From an uncultured Acidobacteriota bacterium (GTDB taxonomy: Bacteria; Acidobacteriota; Blastocatellia; Pyrinomonadales; Pyrinomonadaceae), in NCBI GenBank assembly GCA_937859595.1, contig CALMAH010000001.1, forward strand, positions 1 to 64,000: a stretch of DNA of 64,000 nucleotides, read 5' to 3'. The notes beneath the pieces were generated by a model. The model did not search any database. It was not told the DNA's origin and saw only the letters and a program-made list of their open reading frames with translations. Both the position numbers and the translations under genes were made by a program. Of the stretch, positions 44,155 through 52,524 are shown one piece after another. Within the stretch, counting starts at the first letter, position 1. Each line of letters opens with the position of its first letter.

Positions 44155-45537
44155 TTAAAAGAATTCTTTATGCAGTTTCTTTATCGCCCCGGCCGCATCA
44201 TCATCCCGAACTACGAACGTAAGATTCACCGCCGATGCACCGTGTGAGACGAGTTCGACGTGAACATCATGAATCGTCGAAAAGATCTTTGAGGCCAGGC
44301 CGGTCGAGGCACGCAGGCCCTCGCCGACAACACAGATAACGGCATAGCCCGATTCAACTTCGACATCACCCAGCCTTGATAATTCCTCTACGATCTTGTC
44401 GAGCGAAGCGGTGTTGTCGAGCGTCAACGCGATCGAAACTTCGGACGTTGAGATAACGTCTATCACCGTACGATAGCGGTCGAAGACCTGGAAAACCGCG
44501 CTCATAAAGCCAAAGCTGCCGAGCATCCGTGCAGAGGTTATCCGCAATATCGTTATCCCCTTCTTGTGTGCGATCGACTTGATCTTGTTCGGAGCCTCAC
44601 CGGATTCGGCAACGACCATGGTTCCGACCGCGTCGGGCTCGAAAGTGTTGCAGACCCGGACCGGTATGCCGTGATCGACCGCCGGTTTGATGGTTTTCGG
44701 ATGAAGCACTTTCGCACCGAAATAGGCAAGTTCGGCCGCCTCTTCGTACGAAAGCAGAGGGATGGTCCTCGCCTCGCTGCATATCCGCGGGTCGCAGGTC
44801 ATCACTCCCGTAACGTCTGTCCAGATCTGGAGCTCATCGGCATCGAGCGCCGCTGCGACCAGCGCCGCAGAAAAATCAGAGCCTCCACGGCCGAGGGTGG
44901 TCGTCTCCCCTGCGCGATTGCCGGCAATAAATCCGCCCATCACCGGCACCTCACCCGCTGCGATCGCGGGTCGCAGATCTAGCCGGACCAGATCGGTGGT
45001 CTCGTCCATGATCGGCTGTGCTGCACCGTATTCATCGTCAGTAACGATCAGCCGCCGCGAGTCAAAATGCCGTGCATTAACGCCCTTTGCTCTCAGAACT
45101 TCTGCGAGAAGCCGCGAAGAGAGCTGCTCTCCATAGCTAACGATGGCATCCCTTAGCATCGAGAGCGGGAGCGAGCGGCGTGCGGCACGCATCAGCAGGT
45201 CGGAAAGCTCACCGCGGGCAAATTGCAGCTCGGCATTGAAGAGATCTGGCGAGCCTTCAGGAATGAAATGCCTTGCGACTTCGACGTGGCGTTCAAAGTG
45301 CGGTTCGAGCAAAGCTATTGCACGGGCAAGATCACTTTTTTTGGCTGTCTCAAAGGCTTCGAGCAGAACGTCCGTTACTCTGGTCATCGCCGAAACCACG
45401 ACGACGGGACGGCGTCCGGACTGTGTTGAGACCACGTGGACGACGCGTTCGAACGCAGCAACGTCGCCAACGGACGTTCCGCCAAATTTCATCACCGTCG
45501 CTGCCGGACTCACGCTCACAATAAATGAGAAGTTCAA
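44155..45537 (-). CDS. lysC: Aspartate kinase
   Basis: A 460-residue enzyme phosphorylating aspartate, the entry to lysine/threonine/methionine. The N-terminal kinase domain starts VMKFGGTSVGD; further marks are VVVVSAMTRVTD, GRGGSDFSAALVAAALDADELQIWTDVTGV and FGAKVLHPKTI. Two ACT domains at the C-terminus (ILRITSARMLGSFGFMSAVF, VICVVGEGLRASTGLASKIF) suggest feedback by an amino acid. The TTG at 45537 gives 460 residues; an ATG at 45492 would begin at the kinase motif and may be the true start. No clear Shine-Dalgarno. Confidence 0.93.
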   Translation of the reverse strand: MNFSFIVSVSPAATVMKFGGTSVGDVAAFERVVHVVSTQSGRRPVVVVSAMTRVTDVLLEAFETAKKSDLARAIALLEPHFERHVEVARHFIPEGSPDLFNAELQFARGELSDLLMRAARRSLPLSMLRDAIVSYGEQLSSRLLAEVLRAKGVNARHFDSRRLIVTDDEYGAAQPIMDETTDLVRLDLRPAIAAGEVPVMGGFIAGNRAGETTTLGRGGSDFSAALVAAALDADELQIWTDVTGVMTCDPRICSEARTIPLLSYEEAAELAYFGAKVLHPKTIKPAVDHGIPVRVCNTFEPDAVGTMVVAESGEAPNKIKSIAHKKGITILRITSARMLGSFGFMSAVFQVFDRYRTVIDVISTSEVSIALTLDNTASLDKIVEELSRLGDVEVESGYAVICVVGEGLRASTGLASKIFSTIHDVHVELVSHGASAVNLTFVVRDDDAAGAIKKLHKEFF

Positions 45538-45599
45538 CCATTTGTTATGGCATTGTCAAGTTTGGCTGATGGGGTGGACGGATATGTTCCTGTTTCGAA

Positions 45600-46658
45600 C
45601 TAAGCCGCGGTCCGCCCGATGGTCTGATAGCCAAAGAGCCGCACATTTGGCGACAGATAGCCTTCTTTGACCGGTTCGTCGCGAACGAGGTCGGTGCTCA
45701 GATATTTCTTGTTGTCGTCACAAAGCACGGTGGCGACCACGGCTTCGGGACCAAGCCTTTCGAGGGCGATCAGAGCTCCGAGGAAATTCGCTCCGGAGGA
45801 GATGCCGACGGCGAGCCCGAGTTCCTTGGCCAGCATTTGTGCCATGATGATCGAATCCCCGTCCGATACGCTGATCACCTCGTCGAGTTTATTCAGGTCG
45901 CAGATCGCCGGGATGAACTCGTCCGAGATGCCCTGGATGCGATGACTGCCTACCTTATGGCCGGTGGAAAGCGTCGGGGATTCGGCCGGTTCGAGCGGAT
46001 AAAGCTTGATATTGGGGTCCTTTTCGCGAAAGTATGCCGCGCAGCCCATGATCGTCCCGCCGGTGCCAACACCTGCAACAAAGGCATCAGGTTCGAACCC
46101 GGCCATGCCGAGTTGGGTCCAGATCTCGGGGGCGGTCGTCTCATAATGCGCCTCGGCGTTCAGAAAATTTGAGAACTGATGCGGCAGAAAGACGCGGCCG
46201 TGTTCGTATCTGAAAGCGTCCGCCATCTCGATGCTGCCGAGAAACCCGCCATCCTCGTGCGAGACGAGCGTAACAACCGCACCATAGCTCTTCATCAGCG
46301 ATATACGCTCCTGACTCATCCACTCGGGCATGAAAACATGGACCGGATTGCCAAACGCATGTCCGATGGCGGCGAACGAGATGCCGGTGTTGCCACTTGT
46401 CGCCTCGGCGATGATATCGCCTTTTCGGATGACCCCGTCGCGGTAGGCGCATTTCAGGATGTGATACGCCATTCTGTCCTTGATGCTGCCGGAAAGGTTG
46501 AGGTGCTCGGCCTTGGCAAATACGGTGCGCCGTTGGCCCTTGAAGTGGCAATGGATGGCGAGGAGCGGCGTGTTCCCGATGAGGTTTTCGACATAGTTGC
46601 CGCTTGCCGGAAGGGCGGCGAAGTGGCTCTGGAACTCGCTGAGGCTATTGATATTCAT
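45600..46658 (-). CDS. PLP-dependent cysteine synthase family enzyme
   Basis: A 352-residue fold type II enzyme. The PLP lysine lies in [16 protein letters not shown], with [13 protein letters not shown] and [17 protein letters not shown] as the glycine-rich phosphate-binding loops. It matches O-acetylserine sulfhydrylase/cystathionine beta-synthase-like enzymes; it is about 30-40 residues longer than CysK. The exact substrate is uncertain. ATG at 46658 is used; the preceding TTG codons are alternatives. Confidence 0.88.
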   Translation of the reverse strand: MNINSLSEFQSHFAALPASGNYVENLIGNTPLLAIHCHFKGQRRTVFAKAEHLNLSGSIKDRMAYHILKCAYRDGVIRKGDIIAEATSGNTGISFAAIGHAFGNPVHVFMPEWMSQERISLMKSYGAVVTLVSHEDGGFLGSIEMADAFRYEHGRVFLPHQFSNFLNAEAHYETTAPEIWTQLGMAGFEPDAFVAGVGTGGTIMGCAAYFREKDPNIKLYPLEPAESPTLSTGHKVGSHRIQGISDEFIPAICDLNKLDEVISVSDGDSIIMAQMLAKELGLAVGISSGANFLGALIALERLGPEAVVATVLCDDNKKYLSTDLVRDEPVKEGYLSPNVRLFGYQTIGRTAA

Positions 46659-46742
46659 CAACAAATACCCCGATCAGGCTGACAAGATATGGGATAGCAC
46701 GCAGAAGAGGATACCGATGTGCTTTTGGTCACAAATCGCCGA

Positions 46743-47531
46743 TCACCCGCACAAAACGGCTCCGCCGTTTACATTGAGGATCTCGCCGGTAATGTGTCGC
46801 GCCCATGGCGAAAGCAGGAAACAGATAGACAGCGCGATGTCGTCAGTCGTCGCTATCCGCTTCAGCGGGATCGAATTTATAACGCTTTGCTCGTAATCCT
46901 TGTCTTCAAAAACAGGTCTGACCATCGCGGTCTCTATCCAACCGGGTGCGACGCAATTAACCCTGATCTTCGGGCAAAGCTCCGACGCAAGTGCCTTCGT
47001 AAAACTTATCTGCCCGCCTTTCGACGCCGCATAGTTCGAATAGTTCGCTTCGCCGCGCTGGCCGGCCGTCGAACTGACCAGAACTATCGCCCCTGATTCG
47101 CGCTTCTTCATTGCCGGAACGCATGCCTTCGACATCGCCCAGGCAGACTTTAGATTTGTATTTAGCACGCGGTTCCACGTCTCTTCGGACATTTCCTCGA
47201 TCGGTGCTCCTTCCCAAATGCCGGCGTTGAGCACCAGCAGGTCGATGCCGCCAAATTCCTCGACCGTTTTGGCGGCGATCCTCTTCGCCTGAAGAAAATC
47301 GGAAGTGTCACCATTGATCGAAAAACTTTGGGCACCGCGCTCCTGGCAAAGCCGCACGGTTTCCAATGCTCTTGAATTGTTGGTGAGGTAATTCACGACA
47401 ACATTCGCACCGCCCTCGGCAAGCCGGATCGCCGTCGCCCGCCCGACGCCCCGCGACGCACCCGTAACTATCGCCGTCTTACCCTCGAAAAGTCCTTTTG
47501 GCAACTCAACCCCGACCACATTCTCACTCAT
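46743..47531 (-). CDS. SDR family oxidoreductase (FabG-like)
   Basis: A 262-residue short-chain dehydrogenase: TGASRGVGRATAIRLAEGG (cofactor loop), LNAGIWEG (NAG motif), then the catalytic Ser in VSSTAG and Tyr-x-x-x-Lys in YSNYAASKGG. C-terminal GEILNVNGGA is the FabG ending. It may reduce 3-oxoacyl-ACP or -CoA; the divergent neighbour is an acyl-CoA ligase. ATG at 47531 is used; the in-frame extension to 47654 covers a repeat-rich gap and is not coding. Confidence 0.9.
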   Translation of the reverse strand: MSENVVGVELPKGLFEGKTAIVTGASRGVGRATAIRLAEGGANVVVNYLTNNSRALETVRLCQERGAQSFSINGDTSDFLQAKRIAAKTVEEFGGIDLLVLNAGIWEGAPIEEMSEETWNRVLNTNLKSAWAMSKACVPAMKKRESGAIVLVSSTAGQRGEANYSNYAASKGGQISFTKALASELCPKIRVNCVAPGWIETAMVRPVFEDKDYEQSVINSIPLKRIATTDDIALSICFLLSPWARHITGEILNVNGGAVLCG

Positions 47532-47543
47532 GATCGATATTTT

Positions 47544-47571
47544 GCCACGAATTTCACGAATTGCACGAATT
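47544..47571. repeat. CACGAATNN tandem repeat, three units
   Basis: Three 9-bp units CACGAATTT, CACGAATTG, CACGAATTA preceded by GC, nearly the same as the copy at 20999-21027. It lies 13 bp upstream of the SDR start codon, so it may be part of the divergent promoter region. Confidence 0.75.
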
Positions 47572-47654
47572 AGAATTAACTCGATCAAACCCACGATAGT
47601 TCGATGTACCTCGCGGTAACCAAATAATCTAGATGCGATAATCCGTCCGGACAT

Positions 47655-47715
47655 TTGTGTGATCTGTGTAATTCGTGGCTAATTTCTTCTGTGATAATCT
47701 GTGGCTAATTTTCTT
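47655..47715. repeat. Duplicated GTGGCTAATTT repeat upstream of acyl-CoA ligase
   Basis: Two copies of a string ending GTGGCTAATTT (at about 47675-47685 and 47701-47711) form a tandem duplication; on the other strand the first reads GCCACGAATTACACAG, related to the CACGAATNN unit. The second copy touches the start codon at 47716, leaving no room for a normal Shine-Dalgarno. Confidence 0.65.
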
Positions 47716-50070
47716 ATGCACGATACAAATCTCCTCGAAGATCAACCGATCGCATGGACCCCGACGCCCGAGGTGATCGAACGCTCTCAACTAACGCGGT
47801 TTATGAAACAGGTCGGCGTTTCGACTTGGGATGAGCTTTACGAATTCTCCATCCGCGATGTCGAAACATTCACCGAAGAGGTGCTGAAATTCCTCGACAT
47901 CAAATTCGACCCGCCGTACGAAAAACTTCTCGATACCTCGAACGGCGTTGAGTTTCCGAAGTGGCTCGGAAGGAGCGCGGACACTCCTGTCCGCATGAGT
48001 GCGAAGCACGAAAACGAGACACAGCAAACTAGCGGCCTGGTTTCAACGGAGGACCTCGACGGCGAGCCGTTTCTCGCCGGAGGAACCGGCGATTCGGACA
48101 AGAGTGTCCGCGCTCCATCCGCTGGGCTCAACATCACCACCATGTGCCTCGACCGCTGGCAGACGGATGAGATGAAGGATCAGCCCGCGGTGATCTTTGA
48201 AAGTGAAGCTAAATGTTTTGGTGTTGGTCTCTTGGGCAAAATCGCAAAACGAATCTCCGGAGATGTGCCTAATTGTTATTCGTACTCGTTAACCTACGGC
48301 GGTCTCTTCGATGAAGTCGAAGAATATGCTTCTGCTCTGCGAAAAGACGGTCTAGGGAAAGGTGATGCAATCGGTGTTCATTTGCCGATGTCACCCCATA
48401 CGGTCGTAGTACTTTTGGCAATCGCACGTATTGGTGCAGTGGCAGTCCCAGTATTCTCGGGGTATGGAATCGAAGCGATCGCGGCTCGACTCAATGCGGT
48501 AAAAGCTAAGGCTCTGTGTACAATCTTGAGTTTCCCAAGACGAGGTAAATGGTTTGACTCAATGAAAATCGCCGTCGAAGCGGCTAACCGGGTACCAACT
48601 CTTAAGAAGGTGTTCTGGGACAATTATGAGGGGGATCCGCAATCTACTACTACCTATCCCGGCCTAGACGACCGGTTTGTATACGGACCTTGGTGGGAGG
48701 ACGAAGGCCACGCCGAAACCACCTCCGCCGAAGATCCTCTAATCATCCTCTACACCTCTGGAACCACCGGCAAACCCAAGGGCATCGCACATACGCATGC
48801 GAGTTTTCCGATCAAGGCGGCGCAGGATATGGCGTTTGGCACCGACGTGGGCCGCGGCACCCGCATCTCGTGGTACACGGACATCGGCTGGATGATGGGG
48901 CCGTGGCTGATCTACGGAGCGCTGATAAACGGTGCGACGATCTGCATCTACGACGGAGCTCCCGATTACCCGACGCCCGACCGCATGTGGGAATTCTGCG
49001 CAAAGCACAAGGTCGAGGTCCTCGGTATTTCCCCCACGCTGATACGATCGTTGGCAGCGAGCGAAGATAGCTCCCCTCCTTACGAAGGAGGGGTGGCACC
49101 CGCTGTGGGTGACGGGGTGGTTCTCCCTCTTGATGCAGAGAACCACCCCCCGGCTGAAGCCGTACCCCTCCTTCGTAAGGAGGGGAGCCGGAAAGCTCCG
49201 CATGAAATGCACGATCTTTCCTCGCTGCGCATATTCGCCTCCACCGGCGAGCCCTGGAATCCGGCGCCGTGGTGGTGGTTGTTTGAAAAAGTCGGCAATT
49301 CTAAGCTCCCCATCATCAACTACTCCGGCGGCACCGAGATAGCGGGCGGCATTTTGATGGGCAATCCGCTGCTGCCGCAGAAACCGTGCTCTTTCCCCGC
49401 GCCGTGTCCCGGAATGGATGTCGATATCCTCGACGACGAAGGCAATCCCGTCGAACCCGGCAAGGTCGGCGAGCTTGTCATCAAACAGCCCTGGATCGGG
49501 ATGGCCCGCGGGTTTTGGCAGGAAAGGGAACGCTATCTCGATACCTATTGGCGACGTTTTAAGGACATATGGGTACACGGCGATTTTGCGATGCGTGATA
49601 AGGACGGGCATTGGTTCATCCTCGGCCGCAGCGACGATACGCTAAAGGTCGCCGGCAAACGGGTCGGCCCCGCCGAGGTCGAATCGCTACTCGTTGCCCA
49701 CCCGCTCGTCACGGAAGCCGCCGTCATCGGCGTCCCCGACGAAGTAAAAGGCACCGCGATGGTCGCCTTTGTAGTGACGAGTGACAAGTTACAAGAGACA
49801 AGTGATGAGGGTGAATCTGACTCGTCACTCATCACTCGTCACTCGTCACTGCAACAAGAATTGAAAAGTCTTGTTGCAAAAGACATGGGCAAGCCCCTTA
49901 CACCCTCAAAGATCCATTTTGTCTCTGCACTTCCCAAAACCCGCAACGCAAAGGTGATGCGAAGAGTAATAAGATCAGCCTATCTCGGCGAAGACCCCGG
50001 CGACCTGTCGGCACTCGAAAACCCACAAGTCGTAGATGAAATAAAATTATTGTCGCGCCCTCGGAATTGA
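47716..50070 (+). CDS. Acetyl/acetoacetyl-CoA synthetase-like ligase with three repeat insertions
   Basis: A 784-residue adenylate-forming enzyme. Core motifs: [18 protein letters not shown] (phosphate loop), [43 protein letters not shown] and the C-terminal [10 protein letters not shown] with the adenylating Lys. Without insertions it would be about 670 residues, like acetyl-CoA or acetoacetyl-CoA synthetase relatives. Three inserts interrupt conserved stretches: residues 85-135, about 452-491 and about 686-712, each in frame. The ATG at 47716 is preferred over GTG at 47701, which lies in a repeat. Substrate could be acetate, acetoacetate or propionate. Confidence 0.9.
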   Translation: MHDTNLLEDQPIAWTPTPEVIERSQLTRFMKQVGVSTWDELYEFSIRDVETFTEEVLKFLDIKFDPPYEKLLDTSNGVEFPKWLGRSADTPVRMSAKHENETQQTSGLVSTEDLDGEPFLAGGTGDSDKSVRAPSAGLNITTMCLDRWQTDEMKDQPAVIFESEAKCFGVGLLGKIAKRISGDVPNCYSYSLTYGGLFDEVEEYASALRKDGLGKGDAIGVHLPMSPHTVVVLLAIARIGAVAVPVFSGYGIEAIAARLNAVKAKALCTILSFPRRGKWFDSMKIAVEAANRVPTLKKVFWDNYEGDPQSTTTYPGLDDRFVYGPWWEDEGHAETTSAEDPLIILYTSGTTGKPKGIAHTHASFPIKAAQDMAFGTDVGRGTRISWYTDIGWMMGPWLIYGALINGATICIYDGAPDYPTPDRMWEFCAKHKVEVLGISPTLIRSLAASEDSSPPYEGGVAPAVGDGVVLPLDAENHPPAEAVPLLRKEGSRKAPHEMHDLSSLRIFASTGEPWNPAPWWWLFEKVGNSKLPIINYSGGTEIAGGILMGNPLLPQKPCSFPAPCPGMDVDILDDEGNPVEPGKVGELVIKQPWIGMARGFWQERERYLDTYWRRFKDIWVHGDFAMRDKDGHWFILGRSDDTLKVAGKRVGPAEVESLLVAHPLVTEAAVIGVPDEVKGTAMVAFVVTSDKLQETSDEGESDSSLITRHSSLQQELKSLVAKDMGKPLTPSKIHFVSALPKTRNAKVMRRVIRSAYLGEDPGDLSALENPQVVDEIKLLSRPRN
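47968..48120. repeat. In-frame repeat element 1 (153 bp) with 26-bp terminal inverted repeats
   Basis: The ends 47968-47993 and 48095-48120 are inverted copies, 24 of 26 bases matching; each end also holds a hairpin of the GCGGACA/TGTCCGC type. A third stem (48060-48066 with 48073-48079) lies between. The element is exactly 51 codons and codes residues 85-135 without a stop, between the conserved FPKWL and [12 protein letters not shown] segments. Confidence 0.85.
49070..49188. repeat. In-frame repeat element 2 (119 bp), triple-hairpin with 25-bp perfect inverted ends
   Basis: 49070-49094 and 49164-49188 are perfect 25-bp inverted copies, each a near-palindrome (CTCCTTACGAAGGAG core). Inside, GGGGTGGTTCTC (49114-49125) pairs with GAGAACCACCCC (49138-49149). 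It separates SPTLIRSLA from the conserved [15 protein letters not shown]. The length is not a multiple of three, so a base or two of flanking DNA must belong to the original event; the frame is nevertheless open. Confidence 0.87.
49773..49850. repeat. In-frame repeat element 3 (78 bp), inverted heptamer arrays
   Basis: Five 7-bp units (AGTGACG, AGTGACA, AGTTACA, AGAGACA, AGTGATG; 49773-49807), a 12-bp spacer, then four units in the other orientation (ACTCGTC, ACTCATC, ACTCGTC, ACTCGTC; 49820-49847). The 13 bp at 49773-49785 are an exact inverted copy of 49838-49850. 78 bp equals 26 codons and is read through as a Ser/Thr-rich linker. The unit resembles the AGTGAGA array at 330-364. Confidence 0.85.
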
Positions 50071-50080
50071 GCTAAAATGC

Positions 50081-51223
50081 ATGGAAATCATTTCGTGTAC
50101 GATGTTCGATCTCTTTCTGAGAATCATTTTGGTTTTATCCGTACTGGCTGCGGCCTCGCTTGGCCAGGACAAAACTCCCGTGTCAACCGAAACAACGGAA
50201 CTACAAACCGCCGTATGTGATTGTGGGAATTTTCTGATCGTTTCAGAATATGAAACCGTACGGGCGGGTGATAGCGTCACGTTTGATTTGAGATCGGCAA
50301 TGGAAAGACCACTGCCGGAATTTATTCAATGGACGGTATCGGCAGGCATTATTATTTCCGGCCAGGGCACGCGGCGTGTTACGGTACTTACAACTGAAGA
50401 TTTGTTGAAGCCTGCCGAACAACCGCACAAAACTTTACCTTCGGAAAAACACGGCTATATTCATCGTGGAGGAAGGGGAAGAGTTCCATTAACAGTAACC
50501 GCAAGCGTAGTTTGTGACCGTTCACATTTATGTCCAGAACTAACCAAGTCTATTTCTGTTGGCCGCATATCAGTAAAGACAAATGTTCCTGCCGACGTTA
50601 CCGACCTAACACTTAGCACCGACCTCCTTGTTGAGAGTTGTCCACCCGGGCAAAGACCGATGGAAGGATCTCCAAACCCTTCCGAAACGATGGTTATCGA
50701 TGTAACGACACAGGCTTTTGACGAAGACAATGATCCCCTGGTTTACAAATACACTGTCTCCGGCGGAGAAATAATTGGCAAAGGAGCAAATGTAAAATGG
50801 GATCTTTCCGGTGCCTTGCCTGGCCTTTACACCATAACTGCGGCTGTTGACGATGGCTGCGGTTATTGCGGAAAGACCATTTCGAAAGCCGTTACCGTGA
50901 CGGAATGTGATCCCTCCTGTGGCTTGGTCGAATGTCCTCAAATTGACCTGCTGGCTCCTGACAGCGTTACGAACTTGAAAAACACGGTGTTTACGGCAAG
51001 TGTTATTGGCGGGCCGCAAATTGAATACCACTGGTCGGTTGAAAATGGCGAGATAATCAGCGGCCAGGGTACTGCTTCAATAATCGTAGGTCTTCCTGCA
51101 AATGCCACTACGAACCGGGCTTCGGTTACGGTAAAACTTTTAGGTCTTGAACCCGAAGGATATTGCAAAGATTCAGCAACGGTCGTTTACCTAAACGGTA
51201 TCCGGCAGAACGAACCTAAGTAA
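50081..51223 (+). CDS. Secreted PKD/Ig-like domain protein
   Basis: A 380-residue protein with a signal peptide (FDLFLRIILVLSVLAAASLGQ). The mature part has repeated beta-sandwich-like segments: WTVSAGIIISGQGTRRVTV, AFDEDNDPLVYKYTVSGGEIIGKGANVKWDLSGALPGLYTITAAVDDG, and HWSVENGEIISGQGTASIIV. PKD-like domains are typical of extracellular proteins. It starts 11 bp after the acyl-CoA ligase; the ATG at 50102 is an alternative that begins at the signal peptide. A paralogue follows at 51290. Function unknown. Confidence 0.8.
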   Translation: MEIISCTMFDLFLRIILVLSVLAAASLGQDKTPVSTETTELQTAVCDCGNFLIVSEYETVRAGDSVTFDLRSAMERPLPEFIQWTVSAGIIISGQGTRRVTVLTTEDLLKPAEQPHKTLPSEKHGYIHRGGRGRVPLTVTASVVCDRSHLCPELTKSISVGRISVKTNVPADVTDLTLSTDLLVESCPPGQRPMEGSPNPSETMVIDVTTQAFDEDNDPLVYKYTVSGGEIIGKGANVKWDLSGALPGLYTITAAVDDGCGYCGKTISKAVTVTECDPSCGLVECPQIDLLAPDSVTNLKNTVFTASVIGGPQIEYHWSVENGEIISGQGTASIIVGLPANATTNRASVTVKLLGLEPEGYCKDSATVVYLNGIRQNEPK

Positions 51224-51289
51224 CCCTTTCTACTATTCATGTTATCGTATCGCTTAGTTTTACGGACACTTGACGCATGCTTTGTGAAA

Positions 51290-52048
51290 ATGACGATTTG
51301 TAAATCTATTTTATTTGTCATCTCTTTTGTCTTCTTAATGCTTCCAGCATACGGCCAGACACTCGTATTGCCCGGAATGCCTCAACTTTCAAATGGCCAG
51401 GGCGAATGTGCTGAGATATATCTGGGTATTGCGTCCGAAAATTGGCGAGTGAGAAAAGGCGATACGTTTGAAATTAGTGCCTTCTTGCCATTTCAAGAAT
51501 CAGCAGGACTTCAATTTACATGGACTGTTTCGAATGGAAAGATCGTGTCTGGTCAGGGAACCCAAAAGGTTTCGATCAAGGCTGGCAAACAGAGAACCCC
51601 AGGGTTTATAAACGCATCCGGGTTTGTAGGCATTAAACTTACGGTTGTACCGAATATGTCTGCGGCAAATTGTTCAGTCAATGCTGAAACGTCGGTGATG
51701 ATTGGCAAAAATAGGGAGATGAATGGATTTTCAAAGGTTGAGAAAATTTTATTGAGTAAAGAGGAGATCACCACCGCCTGTTCAGAAGTCCCCGCCCCAT
51801 CGAACCCGGCAAAAGACGCTGCAAAACAAATAAAGGTCACAACTGTAGCAAGTGATCCTGAAAATGATCCTTTACTTTACTTGTACGTGGTCAGCGCCGG
51901 AACCATTTTGGGAAGAGGAGCAAATGTTGTTTGGGATCTCTCAGAGGCAATTCCAGGTATCCATCGAATCATGGTCGGTACTGATGACGGAAACGGTATA
52001 CACAGCGTAAGGACCGCAACGATCAAATTACTTCCTTGTGCAAACTAA
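51290..52048 (+). CDS. Secreted PKD/Ig-like domain protein, paralogue
   Basis: A 252-residue protein with signal peptide (MTICKSILFVISFVFLMLPA, cut after YGQ). It repeats the style of its neighbour: FTWTVSNGKIVSGQGTQKVSI and ASDPENDPLLYLYVVSAGTILGRGANVVWDLSEAIPGIHRI. The tandem pair probably arose by duplication. The ATG at 51290 is chosen for the signal peptide; an ATG at 51239 adds 17 residues. Its last 11 bp overlap the GTG start of the DUF488 gene. Confidence 0.78.
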   Translation: MTICKSILFVISFVFLMLPAYGQTLVLPGMPQLSNGQGECAEIYLGIASENWRVRKGDTFEISAFLPFQESAGLQFTWTVSNGKIVSGQGTQKVSIKAGKQRTPGFINASGFVGIKLTVVPNMSAANCSVNAETSVMIGKNREMNGFSKVEKILLSKEEITTACSEVPAPSNPAKDAAKQIKVTTVASDPENDPLLYLYVVSAGTILGRGANVVWDLSEAIPGIHRIMVGTDDGNGIHSVRTATIKLLPCAN

Positions 52049-52496
52049 GATCTATACCATCGGCCATGGGCGGCATGAGTTCAAGGATTTTCTTGAGCTG
52101 CTGAGGAAGTACGGTGTTGGGTTCGTTTGTGATGTGCGGAGCGTGGCGCGGTCGCGGTGGCCGCAATTTAATGGGATGGTGCTGGGGGAATTGCTGCGTG
52201 AAGAGGGCATCGGTTATGAGCATCTGCCTGAGTGCGGCGGGCGTACGCGGCCCAAGCCGGAGGACCTCGCGTGGGGCATCGACCGGATGGTCGAGATCGC
52301 TTCTGAAACGCCGACCGTGCTGATGTGTTCCGAATCCCATCCGCTCTCGCAGCACAAAGTTCCGCGTGCCAATTGTCACCGCATCGGCATGCTCGCCCCG
52401 CTGCTCCGCGGAAAAGGCGTGGCCCGCATCATCCACATCCTGCCCGATGGCCGCTCGCTTGAGCTTGACGAATCCTCGGTCGTCTCGATCTGGTAG
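52038..52496 (+). CDS. DUF488 family protein
   Basis: A 152-residue protein with the DUF488 pattern KIYTIGHGRHEFKDFLELLRKYGVGFVCDVRSVARSRWPQFN, then YEHLPECGGRTR and VLMCSESHPLSQHK. Cys and basic residues in VLMCSE suggest a catalytic thiol, but the activity of the family is not established. The start is a GTG overlapping the upstream stop; no Shine-Dalgarno is visible, so coupled translation is likely. Confidence 0.83.
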   Translation: MQTKIYTIGHGRHEFKDFLELLRKYGVGFVCDVRSVARSRWPQFNGMVLGELLREEGIGYEHLPECGGRTRPKPEDLAWGIDRMVEIASETPTVLMCSESHPLSQHKVPRANCHRIGMLAPLLRGKGVARIIHILPDGRSLELDESSVVSIW

Positions 52497-52524
52497 TCCA
52501 GGCTCGTCAATCTCCAACCTTCGA

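Noticed and set aside
47532..47654. N-terminal extension of the SDR gene
   Set aside because: The extension reads through CACGAATNN repeats and has no similarity to the SDR family.
47968..49850. Elements in the acyl-CoA ligase as autonomous insertion sequences
   Set aside because: They are too short to code a transposase and read as part of the host protein.
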